DNA of 64,000 bases, taken from assembly GCA_023100825.1 (NCBI GenBank), contig CP095846.1:186001-250000 (forward strand), given 5' to 3'. Positions 26,339 to 34,744 of this stretch are shown here, one piece after another; within the stretch, counting starts at the first letter, position 1, and each line of letters begins with the position of its first letter. Position numbers and translations under genes: made by a program. This stretch comes from Nocardioidaceae bacterium SCSIO 66511 (lineage in GTDB: Bacteria > Actinomycetota > Actinomycetes > Propionibacteriales > Nocardioidaceae). The notes under the pieces were generated by a model. It made no database searches, was not told where the DNA came from, and saw only the letters and a list, made by a program, of their open reading frames with translations.

Positions 26339-27235
26339 TCAACCCAGACGTTCGACGATCACCTGCGCGATGTCGCTGAAGAGGCCGTCAGGTGTCTCGG
26401 CGTCCTGCTCGTCGCGGCGGGTCAGCGCTGCGATCACGATCGGCTCGCCGGCCGGATTCCACGCGACTCCGACGTCGTTGGTGGATGCATACGCGCCCGC
26501 GCCGGTCTTGTCGGCCAACCGCCAGCCGTCGGGCAGCGAGTCGGCGAATCGCGATGTCTGATTGGCGAACATCCACTCGCGCAGCTGGCGCCGGTCGCGA
26601 TGGTTGAGCGCGTCGCCAACGAGCAGTCGCTTGTACGTACGCGCGATCGCGCGCGGTGTCGTCGTGTCGCGTAGATCGCCTGGGCGCGCGGTGTTGAGCG
26701 CCTCCTCCCAGCGGTCGAGTCGAGTAGTGCGATCGCCGATCGAGCGGACGAATGCCGTCAACCCGCGCGGTCCGCCGACCTCACGCAGCAGCAGGTTGCC
26801 GGCGGTGTTGTCGCTGAGGGTGATCGCCGCCTCGCACAGTTCGCGTACGAGCATGCCGTCCTTGACGTGTTCGCCGGTCACCGGTGCGTACTCGAGGACG
26901 TCACGGTGCGGGTAGTACACCCGCCGGTCGAGCGTTTCGCCGGCGCGGTCGTGGTCGCGGAGGACGGCCGCGGCCACAACCGCCTTGAAGACCGAGCAGA
27001 TCGCGAACCGCTTGTCCGGGCGATGCGTGATCCGCTTTCCGGTGCGTACGTTCCAGGCGACCACCCCGATCGTCGTTTCGTACGCACGCTCGAGGTCGCC
27101 GAACGCATTCGAGCGGCTCTTCGCCGCAGCAGGTGACGAGCTCACCAGGTTGGCGGCCGCGTACGCGGCTGGTGCCGCGGCTCCGACGCGGAGCAGGGTT
27201 CGGCGGGTGGTCGTCGGCTGGCCGGAATCGGGCAC
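26339..27235 (-). CDS. Tat-exported class A beta-lactamase
   Basis: 298 residues. A twin-arginine signal, TTTRRTLLRVGAAAPAAYAA, precedes the mature enzyme, so it is exported folded. Class A motifs are all present: S-x-x-K in ICSVFKAV, the SDN loop in LSDNTAGN, the Glu of the omega loop in RWEEALNTA and KTG in ADKTGAGA. GTG at 27235 has GAGGAG six bases before it, a better choice than starts further upstream. It hydrolyses beta-lactam rings outside the membrane. It is divergent from the LysR gene, as in the ampC/ampR layout, with a palindrome between them. The 65 bp beyond its stop carry only the MerR promoter. Confidence 0.93.
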   Translation of the reverse strand: MPDSGQPTTTRRTLLRVGAAAPAAYAAANLVSSSPAAAKSRSNAFGDLERAYETTIGVVAWNVRTGKRITHRPDKRFAICSVFKAVVAAAVLRDHDRAGETLDRRVYYPHRDVLEYAPVTGEHVKDGMLVRELCEAAITLSDNTAGNLLLREVGGPRGLTAFVRSIGDRTTRLDRWEEALNTARPGDLRDTTTPRAIARTYKRLLVGDALNHRDRRQLREWMFANQTSRFADSLPDGWRLADKTGAGAYASTNDVGVAWNPAGEPIVIAALTRRDEQDAETPDGLFSDIAQVIVERLG

Positions 27236-27300
27236 GGCATCTCCTCTGGTCGATGTGGATGCCTGAGCGTTGCCGACGATCGGGATCCATGTCCAAGACG

Positions 27301-27315
27301 GATCGGTCACCGATC
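27301..27315. promoter_or_regulatory. 15-bp perfect palindrome in the beta-lactamase/LysR divergent promoter
   Basis: GATCGGTCACCGATC reads the same on both strands around a central C. It lies 25 bp before the LysR ATG and 65 bp before the beta-lactamase start. The outer ATC...GAT half-sites resemble LysR-type operators, though the classic spacing is longer. A plausible site for autoregulation and control of the lactamase by the LysR protein. Confidence 0.6.
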
Positions 27316-27340
27316 TATGCGGTCTCGATATAGTCCCTGG

Positions 27341-28225
27341 ATGGACTTGGTGTCACAGCTCGACGCGTTCGTCGCCGTCGCCGAGTCGGAGAGCTTCACC
27401 CGCGGAGCCGACGCCTGTGGCGTGCCGCAACCGGTGGTGAGCAGGCGGGTCGCGGCGCTCGAGAAGCGTCTCGGCGGGCGGCTGCTGAGCCGTACGTCGC
27501 GCAGTGTCGAGCTGACTCCCCTCGGCCGGTCGATCCTGCCGCACGCCGCCGATCTCGTGGCCAAGGCGGAGCACCTGCAGGAGCTCGCCCGCTCACATTC
27601 GGCCGAGTTCGTGTTCGGCGTACCTGCCGAGGTCGACGCCCGGGCTCTCGTCGCGGCGCGCCACGCCGCCGAGGCGGCCGGTCTCGCGCTCAAGTTCACG
27701 GAGGGCTCGGCCGCCGACCGGGCCGCGCTCGTCACGGCCGGCCGAGCATCCGCGGCATTGGTGCCGTGTCCACCCGATGAGGCGTGGATGAGCGCGCCGC
27801 TCGGAGCAGGTACTGCCGGCGACGACCTCCGCGGTCGACGGATCCATCTCGACCAGCTGCGTCGTCGTGACCGCACCGAGCGTCCCGGCCTCGTGCATGT
27901 CGACGCCGAAGATGACGTGCCGTGGATACGTGACGTGGTCCGTCGCGCCGCGCGTGGTGCGGGTCTGCGCCCGGATCAGGTGGTGGTCGGGTCGTCGCGT
28001 ACTACCGCCCTCACCGCCGCGTACGAACATGGCGACGTGATCGTCTGCACGCAGGCGTGGGCGACTCGCAACGACCTGCGTTGGCGCGAGCTCGCCGGTG
28101 TAGAACTGCGCCGGTCGTACGCGATCGCGTTGGCGCCGGGCGCGTCGGTGCCGCATGGCGTGGAATCCGCGGCCCCGGCGCTCGCCCGCGCGGTCGGGCT
28201 GGAACCTGTGCGGGCGGCCTCGTGA
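27341..28225 (+). CDS. LysR-family transcriptional regulator
   Basis: 294 residues. The N-terminal winged helix-turn-helix is clear: LVSQLDAFVAVAESESFTRGADACGVPQPVVSRRVAALEKRLGGRLLSRT and so on to LTPLGRSIL (quoted here only as positions 4-65, the key being PVVSRRVAALE). The C-terminal periplasmic-binding-like domain is somewhat short and its effector is unknown. ATG at 27341 begins MDLVSQ. The gene stands between a divergent beta-lactamase and a downstream serine hydrolase, whose GTG overlaps its stop (GTGA), which suggests it controls both. Confidence 0.9.
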   Translation: MDLVSQLDAFVAVAESESFTRGADACGVPQPVVSRRVAALEKRLGGRLLSRTSRSVELTPLGRSILPHAADLVAKAEHLQELARSHSAEFVFGVPAEVDARALVAARHAAEAAGLALKFTEGSAADRAALVTAGRASAALVPCPPDEAWMSAPLGAGTAGDDLRGRRIHLDQLRRRDRTERPGLVHVDAEDDVPWIRDVVRRAARGAGLRPDQVVVGSSRTTALTAAYEHGDVIVCTQAWATRNDLRWRELAGVELRRSYAIALAPGASVPHGVESAAPALARAVGLEPVRAAS

Positions 28226-29148
28226 ACTCGGAAGCACAGTCGGCGTACGGCTATTCGGGTGAAGCGGTGCAAGTCGCCCATGAGGTACGCCGGATGTGGG
28301 ACGGCGTCGGGCTGACGGGCGGGTTCGCTGCCCGCAACCTCGACACCGGGGAGGAGCTCGGCTTCGACGCCGACGTCGCGTACCCGCTCGCGTCAGTTGT
28401 GAAGCTGCCGCTCGCACTCGTGACGCTCGATCTGATCGCCAAGGGCGAGCTGGCCCGTGATCTCTGCGTCGAGCTGCGTCCGGAGGACCGTACGTCGGGT
28501 GCGACGGGTGTCTCCGCGTACCGGCACGCGACCACGGTTGCACTCGAGGACCTCATCTACTCGATGTTGGCCCTGAGCGACAATGCGGCCGCCGACGCGG
28601 TGTTCGACCTCGTGCCGCCGAAGCGAGTCACTGCGGCATTGTCCGGATGGGGCTGCGAGGGAGTCGTCATCCGTCATCCGGTCCGAACGCTCTTCGACGC
28701 GATCTACGCGGCCGCCGCCGATGAGCGGCTAGCGCTGGAGCTGGCGATCCGGGCCACAACGGGCGGCGGCGGACATGAGCTGCCTGCTCTCGATGTCGCG
28801 TCGGCGTCGTGCGGTACGGCGCGTGGTCTGGTGCTCGTGCTGGATCTGATCTGGACCGATCGGGTCAGCGTTCCCGAGGCGACAGAGCGCGTACGTACGC
28901 TGATGGCGCGTCAGCTCACCAGCAACCGGATGGCGCCCGCGCTCGCGTCGGACTCGGTACGTGTCGCCAGCAAGACCGGAACGTTCTTCAACCTGCGACA
29001 CGACGTCGGCGTTGTGTCGACGGTCGGCGGCGACCGGATAGCGATCGCCGCGCTCACTGCCTCCTCGGTACCGGCCCTGCTGCAGCCAGAGGCCGACGGC
29101 GCGATCGGCGATGCCGCGCGATCGGCCGTTGACGTGTTGCGTCTCTAG
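28222..29148 (+). CDS. Class A beta-lactamase-fold serine hydrolase without signal peptide
   Basis: 308 residues. The fold motifs are S-x-x-K in PLASVVKLPLAL, SDN in ALSDNAAADAV and KTG in SKTGTFFN. I do not see a convincing E-x-x-L-N omega-loop motif like that of the other lactamase. No signal peptide, Tat motif or membrane segment precedes the domain, which begins directly MNSEAQSAYGYSG if GTG 28222 is the start. A cytoplasmic beta-lactamase-fold enzyme is unlikely to protect against beta-lactams, so it may be an esterase, amidase or peptidase. It is translationally coupled to the LysR gene. Confidence 0.82.
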   Translation: MNSEAQSAYGYSGEAVQVAHEVRRMWDGVGLTGGFAARNLDTGEELGFDADVAYPLASVVKLPLALVTLDLIAKGELARDLCVELRPEDRTSGATGVSAYRHATTVALEDLIYSMLALSDNAAADAVFDLVPPKRVTAALSGWGCEGVVIRHPVRTLFDAIYAAAADERLALELAIRATTGGGGHELPALDVASASCGTARGLVLVLDLIWTDRVSVPEATERVRTLMARQLTSNRMAPALASDSVRVASKTGTFFNLRHDVGVVSTVGGDRIAIAALTASSVPALLQPEADGAIGDAARSAVDVLRL

Positions 29149-29257
29149 CGGCGACACCGGGTTGACGATGGGCTGACGTCGCGGGCGTACTCGAACCGGC
29201 GTCCGGCGATCGGTATGTCCGCAGGTGCGGCCGGGTCGGTAGAAGCCGCGGAGTACG

Positions 29258-29271
29258 GTTGGTATACCAAC
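29258..29271. promoter_or_regulatory. 14-bp perfect palindrome, GntR/FadR-type operator
   Basis: GTTGGTATACCAAC lies 69 bp before the acyl-CoA dehydrogenase ATG. The TGGTATACCA core is the form bound by GntR regulators of the FadR subfamily (general consensus T-x-GT-x-x-AC-x-A). The 192-bp upstream region has no other feature I can support. The cognate regulator is not adjacent; the only GntR protein in the window is at 53820-54476. Confidence 0.65.
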
Positions 29272-29340
29272 GCCTCCGCCAGCGCTCGCGCAGCACTACG
29301 ACGACGTCCGCCGTTCCCTGGCGGCCGAAACGAGGAGAAC

Positions 29341-30534
29341 ATGAGCACCGCAAGCACCCCGCCCGCGTTCGACCCGCTCGACCCTGCCGGCATCGACGCT
29401 CAACTGAGTGCCGACGAGAAGGCGGTACGCGCCTCCGTACGTCAATTGTGCGACGACAAGATCGATCCGTACGTCGCGGAGTGGTTCGAGGCAGGTGAGC
29501 TGCCCGACGTACGAGGTCTCGCGAAGGAGTTTGGCGCACTCGGCCTGCTCGGCATGCACCTGGAGGGCTACGGCTGTGCCGGGATGAGCGCGACGGAGTA
29601 CGGCCTCGCATGCCTCGAGCTGGAGGCATCCGACTCGGGCATCCGGTCGATGGTCTCGGTACAGGGCTCCCTTGCCATGTATGCGATCTGGCGTTGGGGA
29701 AGCGAAGACCAGAAGCAGGCGTGGCTGCCGGGCATGGCCGCCGGTGATCTGATCGGCTGCTTCGGGTTGACCGAACCCGATCACGGATCCGATCCGGGCA
29801 ACATGCGTACGCGCGCTCGACGCGACGGCGACGACTGGATCCTCGACGGTCGCAAGATGTGGATCACCAACGGCTCTGTCGCCGATGTCGCGGTTGTGTG
29901 GGCACAGACCGACGACAAGATCCGGGGCTTCATCGTGCCGACCGACACACCGGGGTTCTCCGCCCCCGTGATCAAGCACAAGATGTCGCTGCGTGCATCG
30001 GTGACCAGCGAGCTGGTGCTCGACGGCGTACGCCTGCCGGCCGACGCCGTCCTGCCCGAGGTCTCCGGACTGAAGGGCCCGTTGTCGTGCCTGAACGAAG
30101 CGCGGTACGGCATCGTCTGGGGTTCGATGGGTGCCGCGCGCTCGTCGATCCAGACCGCCCTTTCGTACGCGGGTGAGCGTGAGCAGTTCGGCAAGCCGAT
30201 CGCCGGCTTCCAGCTGACCCAGGAGAAGCTCGCCAACATGGCCTTGGAGTACTCCAAGGGCGTACTGCTGGCCCTCCACCTCGGGCGGGCAAAGGACGAC
30301 GGACGGCTGCGCCCCGAGCAGGTCAGCCTCGGCAAGCTGAACAACGTACGCGAGGCGATCGAGATCTGCCGCACCGCGCGTACGATCCTCGGCGCCAACG
30401 GCATCTCGCTGGAGTACCCCGTGATCCGGCACGCCAACAATCTCGAGTCGGTGCTCACGTACGAGGGCACGGTCGAGATGCACACGTTGGTCGTCGGCCA
30501 GGCGATGACCGGGCTGCCCGCGTTCCGCGGCTGA
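29341..30534 (+). CDS. Acyl-CoA dehydrogenase, glutaryl-CoA dehydrogenase-like
   Basis: 397-residue FAD enzyme that oxidises an acyl-CoA to its enoyl form. Signatures are CFGLTEPDHGSDPGNMRTRA, WITNGSVADVAVVWA and REQFGKPIAGFQLTQEKLANM, and the catalytic Glu is E375 in TYEGTVEMH. The segment SGIRSMVSVQGSLAMYAIWRWGS is characteristic of glutaryl-CoA dehydrogenases (lysine/tryptophan breakdown) rather than straight-chain enzymes, so decarboxylating oxidation of glutaryl-CoA is favoured but unproven. ATG at 29341 follows GAGGAGAAC. A GntR-type palindrome lies upstream. Confidence 0.9.
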   Translation: MSTASTPPAFDPLDPAGIDAQLSADEKAVRASVRQLCDDKIDPYVAEWFEAGELPDVRGLAKEFGALGLLGMHLEGYGCAGMSATEYGLACLELEASDSGIRSMVSVQGSLAMYAIWRWGSEDQKQAWLPGMAAGDLIGCFGLTEPDHGSDPGNMRTRARRDGDDWILDGRKMWITNGSVADVAVVWAQTDDKIRGFIVPTDTPGFSAPVIKHKMSLRASVTSELVLDGVRLPADAVLPEVSGLKGPLSCLNEARYGIVWGSMGAARSSIQTALSYAGEREQFGKPIAGFQLTQEKLANMALEYSKGVLLALHLGRAKDDGRLRPEQVSLGKLNNVREAIEICRTARTILGANGISLEYPVIRHANNLESVLTYEGTVEMHTLVVGQAMTGLPAFRG

Positions 30535-30543
30535 GCCCGAGTC

Positions 30544-31170
30544 ATGACCGGGGGCCACGCCTTACCGGCCATCCGGCACGATGACCGGCTCGACCGCATC
30601 CTGCTCAGCCGTCGTTCGACGAAGGAGTTCACGGGCCGACCGCTGAACCTGGCCGATGTCTCGCACGCTCTGTGGACCGTCGCGGGTACGACGACGGGCG
30701 GGCGCCGCGTGGGTGCGTCTGCTCGGGCAACCTACCCCGTCGCCGCGACTCTGATTGCTGGAGACATCGACGGGCTTGCGATGGGCGCGTACCTCTACGA
30801 CCCGGCCGAACACACCTTGGCGATCACGCGATCAGGTGATCAGCGGCAGGCCGTTGCGGACGCCAGTCTGGATGCCGGCAGTTGGCTCCCGGGCTGCCCG
30901 GCCGCGATTCTGCTGAGTGCCGATGTCGCCGCCGCTCGCGAGCGCTTCCCTGACCAGCCAGCGGACCACGGTGAGCGGTTCGCCTGGATCGAGGTCGGCC
31001 TCGCCGCACAGAACGCGTATCTCTGGGCTGCGGAGCGCGGTGTCGGCACTGTGCTGCTCGCCGGTCTCGACGATGAGCGTGCGGCCGGGTCATGTCGTGG
31101 ACTCATCCCGCACCGACACGAGCTGCTCGGCATCCTGCCTCTTGGCGAGCCGGCGCAGTCAGCGCCGTAG
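30544..31170 (+). CDS. Nitroreductase-family flavoprotein
   Basis: 208 residues with the nitroreductase/SagB-type fold: the FMN-phosphate motif LLSRRSTKEFTGRPLNL, VAGTTTGGRRVGASARATYP (the SagB-like substitution region), and EVGLAAQNAYLWAAERGVGTVLLAGLDD. It likely uses FMN and NAD(P)H; the substrate is unknown. It starts 9 bp after the acyl-CoA dehydrogenase stop and is probably in its transcript. Its 3' end overlaps the convergent sensor kinase by 12 bp. Confidence 0.83.
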   Translation: MTGGHALPAIRHDDRLDRILLSRRSTKEFTGRPLNLADVSHALWTVAGTTTGGRRVGASARATYPVAATLIAGDIDGLAMGAYLYDPAEHTLAITRSGDQRQAVADASLDAGSWLPGCPAAILLSADVAAARERFPDQPADHGERFAWIEVGLAAQNAYLWAAERGVGTVLLAGLDDERAAGSCRGLIPHRHELLGILPLGEPAQSAP

Positions 31171-32211
31171 GCGGAGCCGGAACTCACATCCGTCGCCGTC
31201 CGGCCCCGGCGACCGGAGGGTGACGTCGCCGCCGTGTGCAAGCGCGACCTGTCGCGCGATCGCGAGCCCGAGCCCACTACCGGACGCGGACTCGTCGGCA
31301 CGACCGAATCGCTCGAATACGTTGTTCTGATCGGTTTCCGGGATACCCGGGCCGTGGTCGGTGACGGTGACATCGGCGTACGCGTCGGCCGCCGACACCG
31401 CCACGCGTACCGACGTACGTGCCGGTGCATAGCGGATCGCGTTGTCGACGAGGTTCGCCAATGCCCGCTGCACGGTTGCGGTGTCAACAGCACAGGCGAG
31501 GACTGCTGGTCCGTCGAGATCCAGGACGACCTCTTGCGACTCGGCGAGCACGCGTACGTCCGACGCAACCGATCGTGCGATCGACACCAGGTCGGCAGGT
31601 TTGCGATCGATCGTGCGCGCACGTCCGCGCGCGTCGACGAGAAGATCATCGATGGTCTCGCGCATCCGGGCGGCCGCCGATCGTGATCGTTCGAGACCTG
31701 CACGGTAGAGCTCGATCGATGGATCTTCGTGGTCGAGGAGTACGTCGGCATTGGTCGTGACGACCGTCAGCGGCGTACGCAGTTGATGGCTCGCGTCCTC
31801 GATCAGCTGTCGTTGGTCTCGAGCGGCGGTCTCCAAACGTTCGAGCATCGCGTCGAAGCTGTCGGCGAGGGCACGTATCTCCACGGGACCTGAGGTGAGG
31901 TCGATCCGCCGACTCAGATCGGATGCCTCGATGTCCTCGGCCACCCGACGTACGCGCTCGATCGGACGTACGGCGCGACCAGCGAGCCACCACGCGAGTC
32001 CGCCGGCAACGGGTAGCAGCGCGATCACCGTCCACATCGGCAGCGCGGAACCGTCCGACGTACTCGATGTGGTCGTCTCGCCGTCGCGGGTCACGGTCTG
32101 GTCGCTCTCGGTCGCGGACGTGACACCGAAGAGCAACAGCACCGGTACGTAGATCGCCAGAAAGCCCAAGACCGCGAGCTGCACCCGCAGCGACCGCCAT
32201 GCGTTCCTCAT
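31159..32211 (-). CDS. Two-component sensor histidine kinase
   Basis: 350 residues. Two membrane helices (about 10-31 and 59-79) enclose a short ~28-residue extracytoplasmic loop rich in Thr/Ser/Asp. A HAMP domain follows (RPIERVRRVAEDIEASDLSRR), then the H box EDASHQLRTPL with phospho-accepting H142 and the ATPase boxes LVDNAIRYAP (N), DHGPGIPE (G1) and GSGLGLAIARQVA (G2). The small loop argues for sensing in the membrane or via a partner, possibly the upstream lipoprotein. ATG overlaps the response-regulator stop by 4 bp. Confidence 0.94.
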   Translation of the reverse strand: MRNAWRSLRVQLAVLGFLAIYVPVLLLFGVTSATESDQTVTRDGETTTSSTSDGSALPMWTVIALLPVAGGLAWWLAGRAVRPIERVRRVAEDIEASDLSRRIDLTSGPVEIRALADSFDAMLERLETAARDQRQLIEDASHQLRTPLTVVTTNADVLLDHEDPSIELYRAGLERSRSAAARMRETIDDLLVDARGRARTIDRKPADLVSIARSVASDVRVLAESQEVVLDLDGPAVLACAVDTATVQRALANLVDNAIRYAPARTSVRVAVSAADAYADVTVTDHGPGIPETDQNNVFERFGRADESASGSGLGLAIARQVALAHGGDVTLRSPGPDGDGCEFRLRLRR

Positions 32212-32879
32212 GGTGCACTCCGCAACACGTAGCCCGAGTTGGTGATCGTGACGATCGGCGACGGATCGCCGAGCTTGCGCCGCAGTCGGCTGAGGATCAC
32301 TCGTACGGACGCGGTGAACGGATCGGCGTTGGCATCCCACACGTGCTCCAGCAGGTCTTCCGCCGACAGCACCTCGTCCGGATGATGCATGAAGTAGCGC
32401 AATAGTGCGTACTCTCGCGAGGTCAGCGACAGGTCGGTGACGCCGCGGCTGGCTCGATGCGCTGCCAGATCGAGTTCCAGGTCGCCCACACGCAGTTTCG
32501 CGCCATCGGCGTCCTTGCGGCGAGAAAGCGCCCTGACTCGTGCTACCAGCTCCGCGAAGTCGAACGGTTTGACCAGGTAGTCGTCGGCCCCGGCATCGAG
32601 ACCTGCGACGCGATCGGCGACGCTGTCGCGTGCCGTCAGGATCAGTACGCGGCCCGGACGGTTGAGCATTCTGTCGGTCCCCACGCGAGCGACGAGGTCT
32701 GCACCATTCCCGTCGGGGAGGCCGAGATCGATGCACGCAACGTCGTACGCCGTTGTCGTCAGCAGCTCGTCGGCCTGTGCGTACGTCCCGGCGACGTCGA
32801 CGGCGTACGCCTCGTTGCGGAGGCCGAGTGCGACGACGTCGGCGAGGTCGGCATCGTCCTCTACGAGCAGGATTCGCAT
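32208..32879 (-). CDS. OmpR-family response regulator
   Basis: 223 residues. The receiver domain starts MRILLVEDDADLAD, with phospho-acceptor D51 in ACIDLGLPDGNG and the conserved Lys in DYLVKPFDFAELVAR. A winged-helix DNA-binding domain follows (LSLTSREYALLRYFMHHPDEVLS, VRVILSRLRRKLG, SGYVLR). ATG at 32879 is taken because the receiver begins there; a longer form would add 18 unconserved residues. The gene starts 19 bp after the lipoprotein gene and overlaps the kinase, so all three form one operon. Confidence 0.95.
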   Translation of the reverse strand: MRILLVEDDADLADVVALGLRNEAYAVDVAGTYAQADELLTTTAYDVACIDLGLPDGNGADLVARVGTDRMLNRPGRVLILTARDSVADRVAGLDAGADDYLVKPFDFAELVARVRALSRRKDADGAKLRVGDLELDLAAHRASRGVTDLSLTSREYALLRYFMHHPDEVLSAEDLLEHVWDANADPFTASVRVILSRLRRKLGDPSPIVTITNSGYVLRSAP

Positions 32880-32898
32880 ATCGCGAGTCTCCCAGGTT

Positions 32899-34578
32899 TC
32901 AGCCTGCCGCTCGGTCGGCGCGAACCGTGCCATCCGGCGAGGCGATGGCCACGTCCCGTTTCGAGAACGTGAGAGTCACGTCGGGGGCGTCTCCACTCGG
33001 GTCATCCGTACGGAAGCGGTCGCCGCCGATGGGTACGAAGCCCGCAGTCGGCGGATCGGTCGGCACCTCTGCTGCGGAGATCGCCCCTGCTTCGTCCAAT
33101 GCGTACCATCCGAGCACGGACTCCGACTCCGTCTTCATCGTGACGTACGTACGCAGCTCGCCGTCGATGACCGCAGTTCCCGCAAGATCGATCTCGATGA
33201 TCGTTCCGAAGTCGGATTCGAACAGCTCACGTTCCTTACGTCCTTCGGCGTTGTCGCCGTGCAGCAAATCGAGAACGGCATCCTCGTGCCGCGCCACGAG
33301 ATCCGCCGAAACGCTTGCGGGCCTGGGAAAGAGAGCGTCGACTGCGTCCGGTCCATGTGGAGTCACGACGAGCTTGTCGTTGTGCACGGCGACGTCGATC
33401 GTGTCGTCGCCGAGCGTGTACGTACCCGCGGCTGCACGCAGGCGAGCCGGGTCGACGTCTACATCCGGTGTGCTCGGAGGCGGGACGGACTCGTCCTCGA
33501 CGAGGGCGGGCGCGATCGCGACGAGTAGGTCTTCGGCGCGTACGACGGGGGTGTTGGATGCGATGGCGACGACGCGTTTGCTGCGCGGCAGCCAGGCGAC
33601 GACTGCATCGTGGCCGATGTCTCCGCCGCCGCCCGAGGTCGCGATCACCGGCTCGCCGAACCGAGCCGCAGGGAAGCGAACCCAACCAGGCGTACCCGAA
33701 GATCCGTCCTCTCGGGTCACTCCAGGAGTGGCGATCGCGCGGGTCGAGCGCGGCGAGACGACGTCGTCATCGAACAGCGCGTATGTCCAGGACGCGAGAT
33801 CGCGAGTCGTCATGGCCAGGTCACCATTGCCGGCGAGCGCCCAGTACGGGCCCACGAACTCGCCCAGCTGCGTCGACCTTCCGCCGTCGAGGTAGCCGAT
33901 CGCGCGGGGGCATTCGGCAGCCGGTTCCCCGTCCCAGAAGCCGCGCGAGCCTACGCCGTCCGGTTGATCGAGAACCCGCGTCTCCTGGTAATCGCGGTAG
34001 TTCCCCGTCAGCTTGTCGATGATGAGCGCGAGCAGTGTGTACCCGGCGTTCGAGTACAGGAAGTGCTCCCCCGGCGGGTACGCGCGGTCCAGGCGTCCGA
34101 GGCGTCGGATCGCGGTGCGCCGCCCGAGGGGCGCGTGGTCGGCGCCGATGGATCCGGTGAGTCCGCTGGTGTGCAGCAACAGCTGTCGTACGGTTGCGTG
34201 CGCGGCCGGACCGCGTAGCGACGGGATGATCTCGCCGGCCGTCGCACCCAGCCGAAGGCGATGCTTGTCGACCAGGCTGTATATCCCCGCTGCGGTGAAT
34301 GCCTTGCTGATGGAGCCGATGCTGAAGACGGTGTCGGGGGTGTTCGGTCGGTCGTCGGCCCGGTCGGCCGATCCGTATCCCGCAACGCATTCGAACACCC
34401 CGGCACGGGAGATGGCGACCGTACCGCTGAAGCCGGCCCTTGCCCAGGCATCAAGCCCCTCGGCGTACTTCTTCTCCGGGCACGATGCAGAAGTGCTCTC
34501 GGTGGGTGCTTCGTCGGAGTTGCTGCACGCCGATAGCAGCAAGGCCAATGTCATCAGGAGAACGAGAACTCGCGTCAT
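32899..34578 (-). CDS. Serine beta-lactamase-family lipoprotein (class C / esterase type)
   Basis: 559 residues. A lipoprotein signal ends at LLLSAC with C18 as the lipidated Cys. The class C-type catalytic region has FSIGSISKAFTAAGIY (Ser-x-x-Lys), the Y-x-N motif in LYSNAGYTLLAL and a DIGHDAVVAWLPRSKRVVAIASN segment in the KTG position. The last ~200 residues form an extra beta-rich domain like that of some D-aminopeptidase/EstB relatives. It acts outside the membrane, on D-peptides, beta-lactams or esters. As the first gene of the operon with the two-component system it could supply or tune the signal, but that is inference. Confidence 0.86.
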   Translation of the reverse strand: MTRVLVLLMTLALLLSACSNSDEAPTESTSASCPEKKYAEGLDAWARAGFSGTVAISRAGVFECVAGYGSADRADDRPNTPDTVFSIGSISKAFTAAGIYSLVDKHRLRLGATAGEIIPSLRGPAAHATVRQLLLHTSGLTGSIGADHAPLGRRTAIRRLGRLDRAYPPGEHFLYSNAGYTLLALIIDKLTGNYRDYQETRVLDQPDGVGSRGFWDGEPAAECPRAIGYLDGGRSTQLGEFVGPYWALAGNGDLAMTTRDLASWTYALFDDDVVSPRSTRAIATPGVTREDGSSGTPGWVRFPAARFGEPVIATSGGGGDIGHDAVVAWLPRSKRVVAIASNTPVVRAEDLLVAIAPALVEDESVPPPSTPDVDVDPARLRAAAGTYTLGDDTIDVAVHNDKLVVTPHGPDAVDALFPRPASVSADLVARHEDAVLDLLHGDNAEGRKERELFESDFGTIIEIDLAGTAVIDGELRTYVTMKTESESVLGWYALDEAGAISAAEVPTDPPTAGFVPIGGDRFRTDDPSGDAPDVTLTFSKRDVAIASPDGTVRADRAAG

Positions 34579-34647
34579 GGCGACGACGCTAAGTCCGATG
34601 CTGTGAACCGGATGTAAACGCGGCGTCGCCTGATGCTCACCCACTTC

Positions 34648-34673
34648 GACTCGGCTACGACCGTAACCGAGTC
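34648..34673. promoter_or_regulatory. 26-bp near-perfect palindrome between divergent promoters
   Basis: The arms GACTCGG and CCGAGTC are perfect. The inner TACG/CGTA also pairs, with two mismatched positions per arm. It lies 70 bp before the serine-hydrolase lipoprotein start (minus) and 72 bp before the DUF222 gene start (plus). Size and position fit an operator for a dimeric regulator; the OmpR-type regulator of the adjacent operon usually prefers direct repeats, so it is not the obvious ligand. Confidence 0.5.
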
Positions 34674-34744
34674 GTGATACTCACCGTCGATTTGCGCCCT
34701 CTGTTCGAGCCGGACTGTCAGACCCAGGTGGGAGAGTGGGCGTC

